64,000 bases of DNA from Lautropia dentalis (GTDB lineage: Bacteria; Pseudomonadota; Gammaproteobacteria; Burkholderiales; Burkholderiaceae_E): NCBI RefSeq assembly GCF_003892345.1, contig NZ_RRUE01000001.1, forward strand, positions 1,628,078 through 1,692,077, given 5' to 3'. A program made the position numbers and the translations under genes. Position 1 is the first letter of the stretch; each line of letters opens with the position of its first letter. The notes below the pieces were generated by a model. That model was not told the DNA's origin. It made no database searches and was given only the letters and a program-made list of their open reading frames with translations. Below are positions 18,712 to 29,563 of the stretch, piece by piece.

Positions 18712-19232
18712 CATCTGCAACCCAGGCCGTGCCGGTCAAACGTCTGCTGTCGGACGAAGCCTACCGGCTCATCGACCGCGAAATCGCCAAGTATCCGTCC
18801 GACCAGAAGCAGTCGGCCGTGATGGCCTCGCTGACCATCGCCCAGGACGAGGTGGGCTGGATCTCACCGCAGGTCATCGAGGACGTGGCCAGCTACCTGT
18901 CCATGCCGCCCATCGCGGTGTACGAGGTGGCCACCTTCTACAACATGTACAACACGAAGGAAGTGGGCACCTGGAAGATCGGTGTCTGCACCTGTCTGCC
19001 CTGCGCGCTGCGCGAGGGGGACAAGGCCGGTGAGTACCTGAAGCAGAAGCTGGGCATCGACTACGGCGAAACCACGCCCGACGGCCGCTTCACGCTCATC
19101 GAAACCGAATGCCTCGGTTCGTGTGCCGATGCGCCGATCTGCCTGATCAATGACAAGCGGGTCGAGAGCTTCATGGACAACGCGAAGCTCGACGCGCTGA
19201 TCGAGGAACTGAAAGTCCGGGAGCGTCACTGA
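18708..19232 (+). CDS. nuoE: NADH-quinone oxidoreductase subunit E
   Basis: A 174-residue thioredoxin-fold subunit with the N1a [2Fe-2S] cluster. The ligand cysteines lie in VCTCLPCAL (C-X4-C) and [10 protein letters not shown] (C-X3-C). The N-terminal helical part contains [19 protein letters not shown] and [10 protein letters not shown], which are highly conserved. It forms the NADH-oxidising module with NuoF and NuoG. The gene overlaps nuoD by 4 bp and nuoF by 1 bp (TGATG). Confidence 0.95.
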   Translation: MTSATQAVPVKRLLSDEAYRLIDREIAKYPSDQKQSAVMASLTIAQDEVGWISPQVIEDVASYLSMPPIAVYEVATFYNMYNTKEVGTWKIGVCTCLPCALREGDKAGEYLKQKLGIDYGETTPDGRFTLIETECLGSCADAPICLINDKRVESFMDNAKLDALIEELKVRERH

Positions 19233-20581
19233 TGGATCGCAATCTGCAGATCGACGCCCGCGTGCAGGAAACCTGCTTCCACGGCCGTCACATCAATCCC
19301 CAGATCTTCGCGGGTCTCACGTCCGCCGACGACTGGAGCATCGAGAAATACGAGGCCCGCGGCGGTTATCAGGCGCTCAGGCGCATCCTGCTGGGGGCCG
19401 ATGGCAAGCCGCCCATGACCCCCGAGGAGGTCATCGCCGAGGTCAAGGCTTCCGGCCTGCGCGGGCGGGGTGGGGCAGGCTTTCCCACGGGGCTCAAGTG
19501 GAGCTTCATGCCGCGCCAGTTCCCGGGCCAGAAGTATCTGGTCTGCAACTCCGACGAAGGCGAGCCCGGCACGTTCAAGGATCGCGACATCCTGCGCTAC
19601 AACCCGCACATCGTCATCGAGGGCATGACCATCGCCGCCTATGCGATGGGCATCTCGGCGGGCTACAACTACATCCACGGCGAGATCTTCCGCGTCTACG
19701 AGCGCTTCCAGGAGGCCCTGGCGCAGGCGAGGGCGGCGGGCTACATGGGCGAGCGCATCCTGGGTACGGACTTCTCGTTCAACCTCAATGCTCACCACGG
19801 TTTCGGCGCCTACATCTGTGGCGAAGAAACGGCCCTGCTCGAATCGCTGGAGGGCAAGAAGGGCCAGCCGCGCTTCAAGCCGCCGTTCCCGGCCAGCTTC
19901 GGCCTGTATGGCAAGCCCACCACCATCAACAACACCGAGACCTTCTCGGCCGTGCCCTGGATCATCCGCAACGGGGGCCAGGCCTTCCTCGAGGCGGGCA
20001 AACCCAACAACGGCGGCACCAAGATCTTCTCCATCGGCGGCGATGTCGAGCGCCCCGGCAACTACGAGATTCCGCTGGGCACGCCCTTTGCCAAACTGCT
20101 GGAGCTGGCCGGTGGCGTGCGCTATGGCCGCAAGCTCAAGATGGTCATCCCGGGCGGTTCGTCGGCACCGGTCATCCCCGGCCACATGATGATGGACCTC
20201 ACCATGGACTACGACGCCATCGCCAAGGCCGGCTCCATGCTGGGTTCGGGGGCCGTCATCGTCATGGACGAGACCCGCTGCCCGGTGCGCAGCCTCGAGC
20301 GCCTGTCGTACTTCTACGCGCACGAGAGCTGCGGCCAGTGCACACCGTGCCGCGAGGGCACGGGCTGGCTGTATCGCCTGGTGCACCGCCTCGAGCACGG
20401 CCAGGGCCGCCCGGAGGACATCGACGAGCTCGACCGCGTGGCCGGCAACATCCAGGGGCGCACCATCTGCGCACTGGGCGATGCCGCCGCCATGCCGGTA
20501 CGGGGCTTCATCAAGCACTACCGTGATGAATTCGTTCATCACGTCGAACACAAGACCTGTCTTGTGCCGACTTCCCTTTGA
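19232..20581 (+). CDS. nuoF: NADH-quinone oxidoreductase subunit F
   Basis: A 449-residue subunit carrying FMN, the NADH site and cluster N3. The NADH/FMN loop [18 protein letters not shown], the second loop [15 protein letters not shown] and the cluster motif [12 protein letters not shown] (with a fourth Cys in [11 protein letters not shown]) are all intact. It accepts hydride from NADH and passes electrons to NuoE and NuoG. The start codon overlaps the nuoE stop. Confidence 0.96.
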   Translation: MDRNLQIDARVQETCFHGRHINPQIFAGLTSADDWSIEKYEARGGYQALRRILLGADGKPPMTPEEVIAEVKASGLRGRGGAGFPTGLKWSFMPRQFPGQKYLVCNSDEGEPGTFKDRDILRYNPHIVIEGMTIAAYAMGISAGYNYIHGEIFRVYERFQEALAQARAAGYMGERILGTDFSFNLNAHHGFGAYICGEETALLESLEGKKGQPRFKPPFPASFGLYGKPTTINNTETFSAVPWIIRNGGQAFLEAGKPNNGGTKIFSIGGDVERPGNYEIPLGTPFAKLLELAGGVRYGRKLKMVIPGGSSAPVIPGHMMMDLTMDYDAIAKAGSMLGSGAVIVMDETRCPVRSLERLSYFYAHESCGQCTPCREGTGWLYRLVHRLEHGQGRPEDIDELDRVAGNIQGRTICALGDAAAMPVRGFIKHYRDEFVHHVEHKTCLVPTSL

Positions 20582-20601
20582 GTGAATCTGACGGGACAGT
20601 T

Positions 20602-23079
20602 ATGGTCGAAGTCGAAATCGATGGGCAGAAGGTATCGGTCGCCGAAGGCAGCATGGTGATGCACGCCGCCAACGCGGCGGGCGTCTACGTGCCTCATTTC
20701 TGCTATCACAAGAAACTCTCCATCGCCGCCAGCTGCCGCATGTGTCTGGTGGAGGTCGAGAAGGCGCCCAAGGCCCTGCCGGCCTGCGCCACGCCGGTCA
20801 CCGCCGGCATGAAGGTGCACACGCACTCGAAGAAGGCCGTCGATGCCCAGAAGGCGGTGATGGAGTTCCTGCTGATCAACCACCCGCTGGACTGTCCGAT
20901 CTGTGACCAGGGCGGCGAATGCCAGCTGCAGGACCTGGCGGTGGGCTACGGTCACTCCATGTCCAATTACCGCGAAGAGAAGCGGGTGGTGTTTCACAAG
21001 CACCTGGGGCCCCTGATCTCGGCCGAGGAGATGTCGCGCTGCATCCACTGTACCCGCTGCGTGCGCTTCGGGCAGGAAGTGGGCGGCATCATGGAGCTGG
21101 GCATGGCCGGTCGCGGCGAGCATTCCCAGATCCTCACCTTCCTGGGCCAGTCGGTCGACTCCGAACTGTCGGGCAACGTCATCGACATCTGTCCGGTGGG
21201 CGCGCTGACCAGCAAGCCGTTCCGCTACTCGGCCCGCACCTGGGAGCTGACCCGCCGCCGCTCGGTGGCCCCGCACGACTCACTGGGCTCGAACATCGTC
21301 GTGCAGGTCAAGCAGGATCGCGTCAAGCGCGTGCTGCCCTTCGAGAACGAGGCCGTCAACGAGTGCTGGATCTCCGACCGTGACCGCTTCTCGTACGAGG
21401 GGCTCGAGGCCCCCGACCGCCTGCTGGTGCCGATGATCAAGCAGGACAACGAGTGGCGCGAGGCGTCCTGGGAGTCGGCACTCGACTACATCACGCACGC
21501 GCTGTCCGACATCGCACAGAAGCACGGCCCGGAAAGCATCGGCATGCTGGCCTCGCCGTCGTCCACGCTGGAAGAGCTGTATCTGGGTGGCGCGCTGATG
21601 CGTGGCCTGAGCAGCGAGAACATCGACTTCCGCCTGCGCCAGAGCGACTTTTCGATGGATGCCGAACGCACGGGCGTGCCCTGGATCGGACACGCCATCG
21701 ACGAGGTCGACAGCTTCGATGCGCTCTTCATCATCGGTTCGTTCCTGCGCAAGGATCATCCGCTGCTGTCGGCCCGCGTCCGTCACGCCGCGAAGAACGG
21801 CACCCGCGTGCTGTCGATGCACGCCACGGTCGAGGACTGGCTGATGCCGGTGTCCGTGCAGCAGGCGCTGGCCCCGCATCGCTGGGTCGATCACCTGATC
21901 GAGGTGCTGGTGGCCTGTGCCGGCCAGCTCCAGCAGCCGGCACCTGCCATGTACCACGAGGTCGAACCTTCGGCCGAGGCCCGCGCGCTGGCGGCCGCGC
22001 TGCTCGAGGGCGAGAACCGGGTCATCTGGCTGGGCAACACGGCGGTGCAGCATCCGCAGTATGGTGCCATCCTGCAGGTGGTGCAGGCCATCGCCCATCT
22101 GACCGGTGCCCGTTTCGGGGTGATCGGCGAGGCTGCCAATTCGGTCGGTGGCTATCTGGCCACGGCCCTGCCGGTGGTGGGCAGTCGCGGGCTCAACGCG
22201 GTGCAGATGATCGCGCAGCCGCGCAAGGCCTATCTGCTGCATGGCATCGAGCCGTCGTTCGATCTGGCCGACCCGGTGGCTGCCCGCAAGGCCCTGGGCC
22301 AGGCGGCCACGGTCATCGCCACCACGGCCTATGCCTCGCCCGACCTGATGGCCGTGGCCGACTGCCTGCTGCCCATCGCACCGTTCACCGAAACCGGGGG
22401 GTCCTTCATCAACTGCGAGGGCCGGCTGCAGAGCTTCAACGGCGCCGTGCGTCCCGCCGGCCAGGCCCGTCCGGGCTGGAAGGTGATGCGGGTGCTGGGG
22501 TCGCTGCTGGGCATTCCGGGCTTCGACTTCGAGAATGTCGAGCAGGTGCGCCAGCGTGCGCTGTCCGACGCCGTCGCCCCGACGCTGCAGGCTGCGCCGG
22601 CCAAAGCGGCAACCACCTCGTCGAACCGGCCGGGTGCCGGGCTGCGCCGCAACCTGGTGCGCAAGGAGGCCATCACGGCCCAGGCCATTCCCGACGGCCG
22701 TCACTTCGGACGCCTGCTGAACAACCAGATCAACGAGCAGCTGCCGGTCTGGCGGGCGCATCCGTGGTCTGGGGTGCTGCAGCGTGTGGCCAGCGTGCCC
22801 ATTTACGCGGTCGATGCGCTGGTACGCCGGGGCACCGCCCTGCAGAAAACGGCCGACGCGCGCAACGTGGCGGTCCGCCTGCATGGCGACACCATCGCCC
22901 GGCTGGGACTGGAAGGGGTCGACAGGGTGCGCGTCTGCCAGCAGGAGGGCTCTGCCGTGCTGCCGCTGGCCCGTGACGACCGCATGGCCGCCGACGCCGT
23001 CTGGGTGCCGGCTGCCCTGGCAGCGGTTGCCACGCTGCCCGACATGTTTGGACCGATCACGCTGGAGGCCGCCAAGTGA
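20602..23079 (+). CDS. nuoG: NADH-quinone oxidoreductase subunit G
   Basis: An 825-residue subunit with the chain of iron-sulfur clusters. The [2Fe-2S] motif is in [17 protein letters not shown]. The His-Cys and [4Fe-4S] motifs lie in [17 protein letters not shown] and [16 protein letters not shown], ending in [12 protein letters not shown] molybdopterin-oxidoreductase-like domain follows from about residue 220. I prefer the ATG at 20602 ([16 protein letters not shown]), which matches homologues. A TTG eight codons upstream overlaps the nuoF stop and is the alternative. Its stop lies inside the nuoH start (GTGA). Confidence 0.95.
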   Translation: MVEVEIDGQKVSVAEGSMVMHAANAAGVYVPHFCYHKKLSIAASCRMCLVEVEKAPKALPACATPVTAGMKVHTHSKKAVDAQKAVMEFLLINHPLDCPICDQGGECQLQDLAVGYGHSMSNYREEKRVVFHKHLGPLISAEEMSRCIHCTRCVRFGQEVGGIMELGMAGRGEHSQILTFLGQSVDSELSGNVIDICPVGALTSKPFRYSARTWELTRRRSVAPHDSLGSNIVVQVKQDRVKRVLPFENEAVNECWISDRDRFSYEGLEAPDRLLVPMIKQDNEWREASWESALDYITHALSDIAQKHGPESIGMLASPSSTLEELYLGGALMRGLSSENIDFRLRQSDFSMDAERTGVPWIGHAIDEVDSFDALFIIGSFLRKDHPLLSARVRHAAKNGTRVLSMHATVEDWLMPVSVQQALAPHRWVDHLIEVLVACAGQLQQPAPAMYHEVEPSAEARALAAALLEGENRVIWLGNTAVQHPQYGAILQVVQAIAHLTGARFGVIGEAANSVGGYLATALPVVGSRGLNAVQMIAQPRKAYLLHGIEPSFDLADPVAARKALGQAATVIATTAYASPDLMAVADCLLPIAPFTETGGSFINCEGRLQSFNGAVRPAGQARPGWKVMRVLGSLLGIPGFDFENVEQVRQRALSDAVAPTLQAAPAKAATTSSNRPGAGLRRNLVRKEAITAQAIPDGRHFGRLLNNQINEQLPVWRAHPWSGVLQRVASVPIYAVDALVRRGTALQKTADARNVAVRLHGDTIARLGLEGVDRVRVCQQEGSAVLPLARDDRMAADAVWVPAALAAVATLPDMFGPITLEAAK

Positions 23080-24158
23080 ATTTCGTCGACGTGATCACCC
23101 AGACCGGCCACGAATGGCTGGGCCCCGTCTGGCCCGTGGTCTGGAACCTCATCAAGATCATCGTGCTGGTTGCCCCGCTGATGATCTGCGTGGCCTATCT
23201 GACGCTCTGGGAGCGCAAGATGATCGGCTACATGCACGTGCGCATCGGCCCCAACCGGACCGGTCCGTTCGGCCTGCTGCAGCCCATCGCCGACGCCCTG
23301 AAGCTCATGACGAAGGAGATCCTGCTGCCCACCCAGGTCAGCAAGGGGCTCTTCTTCGTGGCGCCGGTGCTGGCCATCATGCCGGCGCTGGCTGCCTGGT
23401 CGGTCATCCCGTTCGGTCCCGACCGGGCGCTGGCCAACGTCAATGCCGGCGTGCTGCTGCTGCTGGCGCTGACCTCGCTGGAGGTCTATGGCGTCATCCT
23501 GGCGGGCTGGGCCTCCAACTCCAAGTACGCCTTTCTGGGTGCCCTGCGGGCCGCCGCGCAGATGGTGTCCTACGAGCTGGCCATCAGCTTCTGTCTGGTG
23601 ATGGTGCTGATGGTGTCCGGCAGCATGAACATCTCGCGCATCGTCGAGGCACAGGGGCAGGGCTTCTTTGCCGGCATGGGCATCAACGTGCTGTCCTGGA
23701 ACTGGCTGCCGCTGCTGCCGGCGCTGGTCGTGTACTTCATCTCGGGCGTGGCCGAGACCAACCGTCACCCGTTCGACGTGGTGGAAGGCGAGTCCGAGAT
23801 CGTGGCCGGTCACATGGTCGAATACGCGGGCATGAGCTTTGCGGTGTTCTTCCTGGCCGAGTACGCCAACATGATCCTGGTGTCGGCCATTGCCGCCATC
23901 ATGTTCTTCGGCGGCTGGCAGCCGTTCTTCACGCTGGGTCTGGACATCGGCCCGCAGTGGCTGTGGGACTGGTTCTGGCTGTTCATCAAGACCTTCTTCC
24001 TGGTCAGTCTGTTCATCTGGTTCCGTGCCAGCTTCCCGCGCTACCGCTACGACCAGATCATGCGTCTGGGCTGGAAGGTGTTCATTCCGGTCACGCTGGT
24101 CTGGCTGCTGGTGATTGCCGTCTGGATGCAGACGCCCTTCAACATCTGGAAGAGCTGA
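23076..24158 (+). CDS. nuoH: NADH-quinone oxidoreductase subunit H
   Basis: A 360-residue membrane subunit with eight spans at the junction of the peripheral and membrane arms; it forms much of the quinone channel. The conserved loops are [31 protein letters not shown] and [20 protein letters not shown], followed by [15 protein letters not shown]. It uses a GTG start overlapping the nuoG stop by 4 bp. The family length is about 350. Confidence 0.95.
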   Translation: MNFVDVITQTGHEWLGPVWPVVWNLIKIIVLVAPLMICVAYLTLWERKMIGYMHVRIGPNRTGPFGLLQPIADALKLMTKEILLPTQVSKGLFFVAPVLAIMPALAAWSVIPFGPDRALANVNAGVLLLLALTSLEVYGVILAGWASNSKYAFLGALRAAAQMVSYELAISFCLVMVLMVSGSMNISRIVEAQGQGFFAGMGINVLSWNWLPLLPALVVYFISGVAETNRHPFDVVEGESEIVAGHMVEYAGMSFAVFFLAEYANMILVSAIAAIMFFGGWQPFFTLGLDIGPQWLWDWFWLFIKTFFLVSLFIWFRASFPRYRYDQIMRLGWKVFIPVTLVWLLVIAVWMQTPFNIWKS

Positions 24159-24161
24159 ACG

Positions 24162-24650
24162 ATGCGAGCGATCAAGGATTTCTTTTCGAGTTTCCTGCTG
24201 CTTGAGCTGCTCAAGGGCATGAAGCTGACCGGGCGTTACATGTTCGCCCGCAAGATCACCGTGCAGTACCCCGAGGAGAAGACGCCGCTGTCGCCGCGTT
24301 TCCGTGGCCTGCACGCGCAGCGCCGCTACCCCAACGGTGAAGAGCGCTGCATCGCCTGCAAGCTGTGCGAGGCCGTCTGCCCGGCCATGGCCATCACCAT
24401 CGAATCGGCAGTGCGCGCCGATGGCCAGCGTCGCACCACCCGGTACGACATCGACCTCACCAAGTGCATCTTCTGTGGCCTCTGCGAGGAGTCCTGTCCG
24501 GTCGATTCGATCGTCGAGACGCATATCTTCGAATATCACGGCGAGAAACGCGGCGACCTGTACTTCACCAAGGACATGCTGCTGGCCGTGGGCGATCGCT
24601 ACGAGGCCGAGATCGCAGCGGCCCGTGAAGCCGATGCCCCCTATCGCTGA
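24162..24650 (+). CDS. nuoI: NADH-quinone oxidoreductase subunit I
   Basis: A 162-residue ferredoxin-like subunit with clusters N6a and N6b. Both CXXCXXCXXXCP motifs are intact: [12 protein letters not shown] and [12 protein letters not shown]. The N-terminal part includes [20 protein letters not shown], which anchors it to the membrane. It transfers electrons from NuoG to NuoB. It starts 3 bp after nuoH. Confidence 0.95.
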   Translation: MRAIKDFFSSFLLLELLKGMKLTGRYMFARKITVQYPEEKTPLSPRFRGLHAQRRYPNGEERCIACKLCEAVCPAMAITIESAVRADGQRRTTRYDIDLTKCIFCGLCEESCPVDSIVETHIFEYHGEKRGDLYFTKDMLLAVGDRYEAEIAAAREADAPYR

Positions 24651-24668
24651 GCAAGGACGGTCGGCAAC

Positions 24669-25496
24669 ATGGATGTCACAACAGTCTTGTTTTTCGTCTT
24701 TTCGCTGGTGACGGTCGGTGCCGCCACTCGCGTGATCACGGCCCGCAACCCGGTGCACAGCGCGCTGGCGCTGGTGCTTACCTTCGTGTCCTCGGCGGCC
24801 ATCTGGCTGCTGATGAAGGCCGAGTTCCTCGGCATCGTGCTGGTGCTGGTGTACGTGGGCGCCGTGATGGTGCTGTTCCTCTTCGTGGTGATGATGCTCG
24901 ACATCGACCTCGACAGGCTGCGTGCCGGCTTCTGGCGCTCGCTGCCGGTGGCGCTGTTCGTGGCCGCCATCATCGTGGTCGAACTGGCGCTCGTGCTGTG
25001 GGCCCATTTCGGCGGTGCGCTGGAGACCGATGCGCCGCCGCTGCCGGCCGACTACGACAACGCGAAGGCCCTGGGCGAGCTGCTCTACACCGGCTACATC
25101 TATCCGCTCGAGATCGCCGGCATGGTGCTGCTGGTGGCCATGGTGGCCGCCATCTCGCTGACCATCCGCCGGCGCAAGGACAGCAAGTCGCAGAACCCCG
25201 GCCAGCAGGTGCGCGTGCGTGCCGCCGACCGGGTGCGCCTGGTCAGCATGCCGGCCGTGAAGCCCGAGCCGCCGCAACCGCCGGCCGATGAGGGGGACGC
25301 GGCAGGGCAGGGGGCAGCACCGGCCGACGGCAAGCCGACCTCCGCCGCTGCTGCACCTGCAGGCAACGCGCCGGCGCCGGCTGCGCCTGCCCCGTCCGCG
25401 CCTGCTGTGACCCCGGCTGCCGGTCCCGCACCGGCCGGTACCGCCAGCACGCCTCCCTCCGGCCCGGCCCCGGCTGCGGGTCCGCAAAAATCGTGA
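24669..25496 (+). CDS. nuoJ: NADH-quinone oxidoreductase subunit J with Ala/Pro tail
   Basis: A 275-residue membrane subunit. The first 165 residues are standard NuoJ: five spans, with [17 protein letters not shown], the conserved [20 protein letters not shown] and the last span ending in TIRRRKD. From about residue 190 the protein becomes an Ala/Pro/Gly-rich tail of some 85 residues with a regular PAP-type composition. Homologues commonly stop near 200-220 residues, so the tail is an extension, presumably cytoplasmic and disordered. It starts 18 bp after nuoI and ends 13 bp before nuoK. Confidence 0.94.
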   Translation: MDVTTVLFFVFSLVTVGAATRVITARNPVHSALALVLTFVSSAAIWLLMKAEFLGIVLVLVYVGAVMVLFLFVVMMLDIDLDRLRAGFWRSLPVALFVAAIIVVELALVLWAHFGGALETDAPPLPADYDNAKALGELLYTGYIYPLEIAGMVLLVAMVAAISLTIRRRKDSKSQNPGQQVRVRAADRVRLVSMPAVKPEPPQPPADEGDAAGQGAAPADGKPTSAAAAPAGNAPAPAAPAPSAPAVTPAAGPAPAGTASTPPSGPAPAAGPQKS

Positions 25497-25509
25497 GAAG
25501 GACGCAACG

Positions 25510-25830
25510 ATGACCGCTTTACTGCAACTGGGCCTGGCCCATTACCTGACACTCGGGGCCATCCTCTTTTCGATCGGCGTGGTCGGCATCTTCCTCAACC
25601 GCCGCAACCTGATCGTCGTGCTGATGTCGATCGAGCTGATGCTGCTCGCCGTCAACATGAACTTCGTGGCCTTCTCGCACTACATGGGTGATCTGGCCGG
25701 CCAGATCTTCGTGTTCTTCATCCTGACGGTTGCGGCGGCCGAGTCCGCCATCGGTCTGGCGCTGCTGGTCGTCCTGTTCCGTCAGTTCCATTCCGTGTCC
25801 GTCGAGGATCTCGACCATCTGAGGGGCTGA
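25510..25830 (+). CDS. nuoK: NADH-quinone oxidoreductase subunit K
   Basis: A 106-residue subunit with three membrane spans. The conserved glutamates are seen in [19 protein letters not shown] and [19 protein letters not shown]; both are needed for proton translocation in homologues. GAAGGA sits at good spacing before the ATG. Close to the usual 101 residues. Confidence 0.95.
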   Translation: MTALLQLGLAHYLTLGAILFSIGVVGIFLNRRNLIVVLMSIELMLLAVNMNFVAFSHYMGDLAGQIFVFFILTVAAAESAIGLALLVVLFRQFHSVSVEDLDHLRG

Positions 25831-25834
25831 GCCG

Positions 25835-28051
25835 ATGAAAACAGCTTATCTGCTGGTGCCTTTTGCACCGCTGGTCGGATCGATGCTGGCAGGGTTTGCC
25901 GGCAGGGCACTCGGCCGCACCAACACCCACCGTGTCGCCATCCTGGGCGTGCTGGTGTCGCTGCTGGCCTCGCTGTGGGTCATGAACGATGTCTGGCAGG
26001 GCAACACTTTCAACGGGCCGCTCTACACCTGGGCCGTCATCGGCGAGCTGCGCATGGAAGTGGGCTTCCAGATCGACCAGCTCACCACGATGATGATGGT
26101 GGTGGTCACCTTCGTGTCGCTGATGGTGCACATCTACACCATCGGCTACATGGAGGAAGATCCCGGCTACCAGCGTTTCTTTTCCTACATCAGCCTCTTC
26201 ACCTTCTCGATGCTGATGCTGGTGATGTCCAACAACCTGCTGCAGCTCTTCTTCGGCTGGGAGGCGGTGGGTCTGGTCTCGTACCTGCTGATTGGCTTCT
26301 GGTACACCAAACCGTCGGCCATCTACGCCAACCTGAAGGCCTTCATGGTCAACCGGGTGGGTGACTTCGGCTTCGTGCTGGGCATCGGCCTGATCTACAC
26401 CTGGACCGGCACGCTCGACTACGCCGAGATCTTCCAGAAGGCGCCCGAGCTGGCCCATGTCACCATCAACCTCATCGGTGACGCCCAGTGGTCGCTGATC
26501 ACCGTCACCTGCATCTGCCTGTTCGTGGGTGCGATGGGCAAATCGGCGCAGTTCCCGCTGCACGTCTGGCTGCCCGACTCCATGGAAGGCCCGACCCCCA
26601 TCTCCGCGCTGATCCACGCCGCCACCATGGTGACGGCCGGCATCTTCATGGTCAGCCGCATGTCGCCGCTGTACGAGATGTCCGAGACGGCGCTGTCCTT
26701 CGTGATGATCATCGGTGCCATCACCGCCTTCTTCATGGGCCTGATGGGCATCATCCAGAACGACATCAAGCGCGTGGTCGCGTATTCCACGCTGTCACAG
26801 CTGGGCTACATGACGGTGGCCCTGGGCGCCTCCGCCTACAGTGTGGCCGTGTTCCACCTGATGACGCACGCCTTCTTCAAGGCACTGCTGTTCCTCGGGG
26901 CCGGTTCGGTCATCATCGGCATGCACCACGACCAGGACATCCGCCACATGGGTGGGCTGCGCAAGTACATGCCCATCACCTGGCTCACCTCGCTGATCGG
27001 CTCGCTGGCACTGGTCGGTACACCGTTCTTCTCGGGCTTCTACTCCAAGGAGTCGATCATCGAAGCGGTGCACCATGCCAACGTGCCCGGCGCCGGCATC
27101 GCCTACTGGGCGCTGCTCTCGGGCGTGTTCGTCACCGCCTTCTACTCGTTCCGGATGTACTTCCTGGTCTTCCATGGCAAGCCGCGCTTTGCCGCCGCCC
27201 ATGAGGCGCACGGGGCAGGGCACGGAACGGCCGGGCACGGCGCTGCACACGGCCATGCCGATGCTGTCGTTGCCAGCGCGGCAGCCGCCGGCGTCAACGT
27301 CGACACGATCACCATCACGGGAGACGGGGCCGATACGATCACGATCACCGGAGACCAGGTCGAAACCATCACGATCACCGGAGATGCAGTCGACACGATC
27401 ACCGGCCACGACGCGCATGGCCACGATGCACATGGTCATGGCCATGGCGACCACCACGCCCACGTGCCGCACGAGTCCCCGTGGGTCGTGACGGTGCCGC
27501 TGGTACTGCTGGCCATTCCGTCGATCATCATCGGCGCCATCGCTGCCGATGCCTTCATCACCGGCCGCTACTTCGAGGGCGTGATCACGGTCTTCGACAA
27601 ACACCCGGCCATGGAGGCGCTGACGCACCACTGGCACGGCTGGGTGGCCATGGCCCTGCACGGCTTCACCTCGCTGCCGTTCTGGCTGATGGTCGCCGGC
27701 ATTGCCACCGCCTGGTACTTCTACCTGGTCAATCCGGCCATCCCGGCCCGGCTGCAGAAGACCTTCAGCGGCATCTACACCGTGCTGGAGAACAAGTACT
27801 ATCTCGACCGTTTCAACGAGTGGTTCTTTGCCGGCGGCGCCCGCCGCGTGGGGGGGGCGCTGTGGAAGCGTGCCGACCAGGGCCTGATCGACGGCCTGAT
27901 GGTCAACGGCAGCGCCCGCCTGGTGGGCTGGTTCTCCCGCGTGCTGCGTCAGGGGCAGACAGGATTCCTCAATCACTACGCCATCGCCATGATCATCGGG
28001 CTGGCCTTCCTGCTGTTCTGGTTCCTTCCCTTCCTGGCCCGCGTGCAATAG
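25835..28051 (+). CDS. nuoL: NADH-quinone oxidoreductase subunit L with repeat insertion
   Basis: A 738-residue antiporter-like subunit, a proton pump with the long lateral helix that spans the membrane arm. The core is normal: FFGWEAVGLVSYLLIGFWY, MGKSAQFPLHVWLPDSMEGP and HAATMVTAGIFMV. After the span ending VFHGKPRF (about residue 450) comes a His/Ala-rich stretch, then three and a half 10-residue repeats of the form DTITITGDxx (residues 490-525), then a His/Gly/Asp run before HESPWVVTVPLVLL resumes the family. Family members usually have only a short His-rich loop there. It starts 4 bp after nuoK. Confidence 0.94.
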   Translation: MKTAYLLVPFAPLVGSMLAGFAGRALGRTNTHRVAILGVLVSLLASLWVMNDVWQGNTFNGPLYTWAVIGELRMEVGFQIDQLTTMMMVVVTFVSLMVHIYTIGYMEEDPGYQRFFSYISLFTFSMLMLVMSNNLLQLFFGWEAVGLVSYLLIGFWYTKPSAIYANLKAFMVNRVGDFGFVLGIGLIYTWTGTLDYAEIFQKAPELAHVTINLIGDAQWSLITVTCICLFVGAMGKSAQFPLHVWLPDSMEGPTPISALIHAATMVTAGIFMVSRMSPLYEMSETALSFVMIIGAITAFFMGLMGIIQNDIKRVVAYSTLSQLGYMTVALGASAYSVAVFHLMTHAFFKALLFLGAGSVIIGMHHDQDIRHMGGLRKYMPITWLTSLIGSLALVGTPFFSGFYSKESIIEAVHHANVPGAGIAYWALLSGVFVTAFYSFRMYFLVFHGKPRFAAAHEAHGAGHGTAGHGAAHGHADAVVASAAAAGVNVDTITITGDGADTITITGDQVETITITGDAVDTITGHDAHGHDAHGHGHGDHHAHVPHESPWVVTVPLVLLAIPSIIIGAIAADAFITGRYFEGVITVFDKHPAMEALTHHWHGWVAMALHGFTSLPFWLMVAGIATAWYFYLVNPAIPARLQKTFSGIYTVLENKYYLDRFNEWFFAGGARRVGGALWKRADQGLIDGLMVNGSARLVGWFSRVLRQGQTGFLNHYAIAMIIGLAFLLFWFLPFLARVQ
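27302..27409 (+). repeat. 30-bp tandem repeat inside nuoL
   Basis: Three full units (27302-27331, 27332-27361, 27362-27391) and a partial fourth, core ACGATCACGATCACCGGAGA, encoding DTITITGDGA, DTITITGDQV, ETITITGDAV and DTITG. The units differ at the third base of several codons, so they are not a very recent duplication. Confidence 0.9.
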
Positions 28052-28058
28052 ACCGATC

Positions 28059-29558
28059 ATGGAACAGATGACAGAGACAATGGGCATGGGCTGGCTGAGT
28101 GCCGCCATCTGGGTACCGATCATCAGCGGCGTCATCGTGCTGGCGGTCTGTAATGAGCAACGCGCCAATCTCGCGCGCTGGCTGTCGCTGCTGGGCTCGG
28201 TGCTGGGCTTTGCCGTCACCATCCCGCTCTACACCGGTTTCGACACCACGACGGCGGCGCTGCAGTTCGTCGAACGCATGCCCTGGATCGAGAGCCTGGG
28301 CATCAACTACGCACTGGGCATCGACGGCCTGGCCGTGTGGATGGTGCTGCTCACCGCCTTCATCACCATCGTGGTGGTGGTGGCCGGCTGGGAGGTCATC
28401 AGGGACCGCACTCACCAGTATCTGGGCGCCTTCCTGATCCTCTCGGGGCTGATGATCGGCGTGTTCGCGGCGGCCGACGGGATGCTCTTCTACGTGTTCT
28501 TCGAGGCCACGCTCATTCCGATGTACATCATCATCGGGATCTGGGGCGGCCCGAACCGCGTCTACGCCGCCTTCAAGTTCTTCCTCTACACCCTGCTGGG
28601 GTCGCTCCTCACCATGGTGGCCATGATCTACCTGTATCTGGCCTCCGGCAGCTTCGACATCCAGGTCTGGCACCAGCTGCCGCTGGGCATGACCGAGCAG
28701 GTGCTGATCTTCCTGGCCTTCATGCTGGCCTTTGCGGTCAAGATCCCAATGTGGCCGGTGCATACCTGGCTGCCCGATGCCCACGTCGAAGCGCCGACCG
28801 GTGGTTCGGTGGTGCTGGCCGCCATCATGCTGAAGCTGGGGGCCTATGCGTTCCTGCGCTTTTCGTTGCCCATTGCGCCCGATGCCAGCCACTATCTGGC
28901 ACCGATGATGATCACCATGTCGCTGGTGGCCGTCATCTACATCGGTCTGGTCGCGCTGGTGCAGGCCGACATGAAGAAACTGGTGGCGTACTCGTCGATT
29001 GCCCACATGGGCTTCGTCACGCTGGGCTTTTTCATGTTCAACGAAACCGGCATGCAGGGGGCCGTCGTGCAGATGATCTCGCACGGCTTCGTGGCCGGCG
29101 CCATGTTCCTGTGCATCGGCGTGATGTACGACCGCCTGCACAGCCGGCAGATCGCCGACTACGGCGGCGTCATCAACCGCATGCCGAAGTTCGCTGCGCT
29201 GTTCCTGCTGTTCTCGATGGCCAACGCCGGCCTGCCGGCCACCTCCGGCTTCGTCGGTGAGTTCCTCGTCATCCTGGGCGCCGTGCAGTTCGACTTCTGG
29301 ATCGGCTTCCTGGCTGCCACCGCCCTGATCTGGGGTGCCGCCTACTCGCTGTGGATGTACAAGCGCGTCGTCTTCGGCGCCGTGGCCAACCCGCACGTCG
29401 AGGAGATGGAGGACGTCAACCGCCGTGAATTCTGGCTGCTGATGCTCATGGCTGCCTTCGTGCTCTTCATGGGCCTGTATCCGAAGTTCTTCACCGACCT
29501 CATCCAGGTCTCGGTCGAGAACCTGCTGCAACACCTTTCCCACACCAAGCTCAAGTAA
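28059..29558 (+). CDS. nuoM: NADH-quinone oxidoreductase subunit M
   Basis: A 499-residue antiporter-like membrane subunit, one of the three proton-pumping modules. The landmarks are the glutamate-bearing helix FYVFFEATLIPMYIIIGIWG, the lysine-bearing KIPMWPVHTWLPDAHVEAPT, and DMKKLVAYSSIAHMGFVTLG. It has about 14 hydrophobic spans and the usual length. It starts 7 bp after nuoL. Confidence 0.95.
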   Translation: MEQMTETMGMGWLSAAIWVPIISGVIVLAVCNEQRANLARWLSLLGSVLGFAVTIPLYTGFDTTTAALQFVERMPWIESLGINYALGIDGLAVWMVLLTAFITIVVVVAGWEVIRDRTHQYLGAFLILSGLMIGVFAAADGMLFYVFFEATLIPMYIIIGIWGGPNRVYAAFKFFLYTLLGSLLTMVAMIYLYLASGSFDIQVWHQLPLGMTEQVLIFLAFMLAFAVKIPMWPVHTWLPDAHVEAPTGGSVVLAAIMLKLGAYAFLRFSLPIAPDASHYLAPMMITMSLVAVIYIGLVALVQADMKKLVAYSSIAHMGFVTLGFFMFNETGMQGAVVQMISHGFVAGAMFLCIGVMYDRLHSRQIADYGGVINRMPKFAALFLLFSMANAGLPATSGFVGEFLVILGAVQFDFWIGFLAATALIWGAAYSLWMYKRVVFGAVANPHVEEMEDVNRREFWLLMLMAAFVLFMGLYPKFFTDLIQVSVENLLQHLSHTKLK

Positions 29559-29563
29559 GAGGG

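Noticed and set aside
22803-25487. 894-residue minus-strand open frame over nuoG-nuoJ
   Set aside because: Antisense shadow across four conserved nuo genes; composition is Arg/His/Gln-rich and lacks domains.
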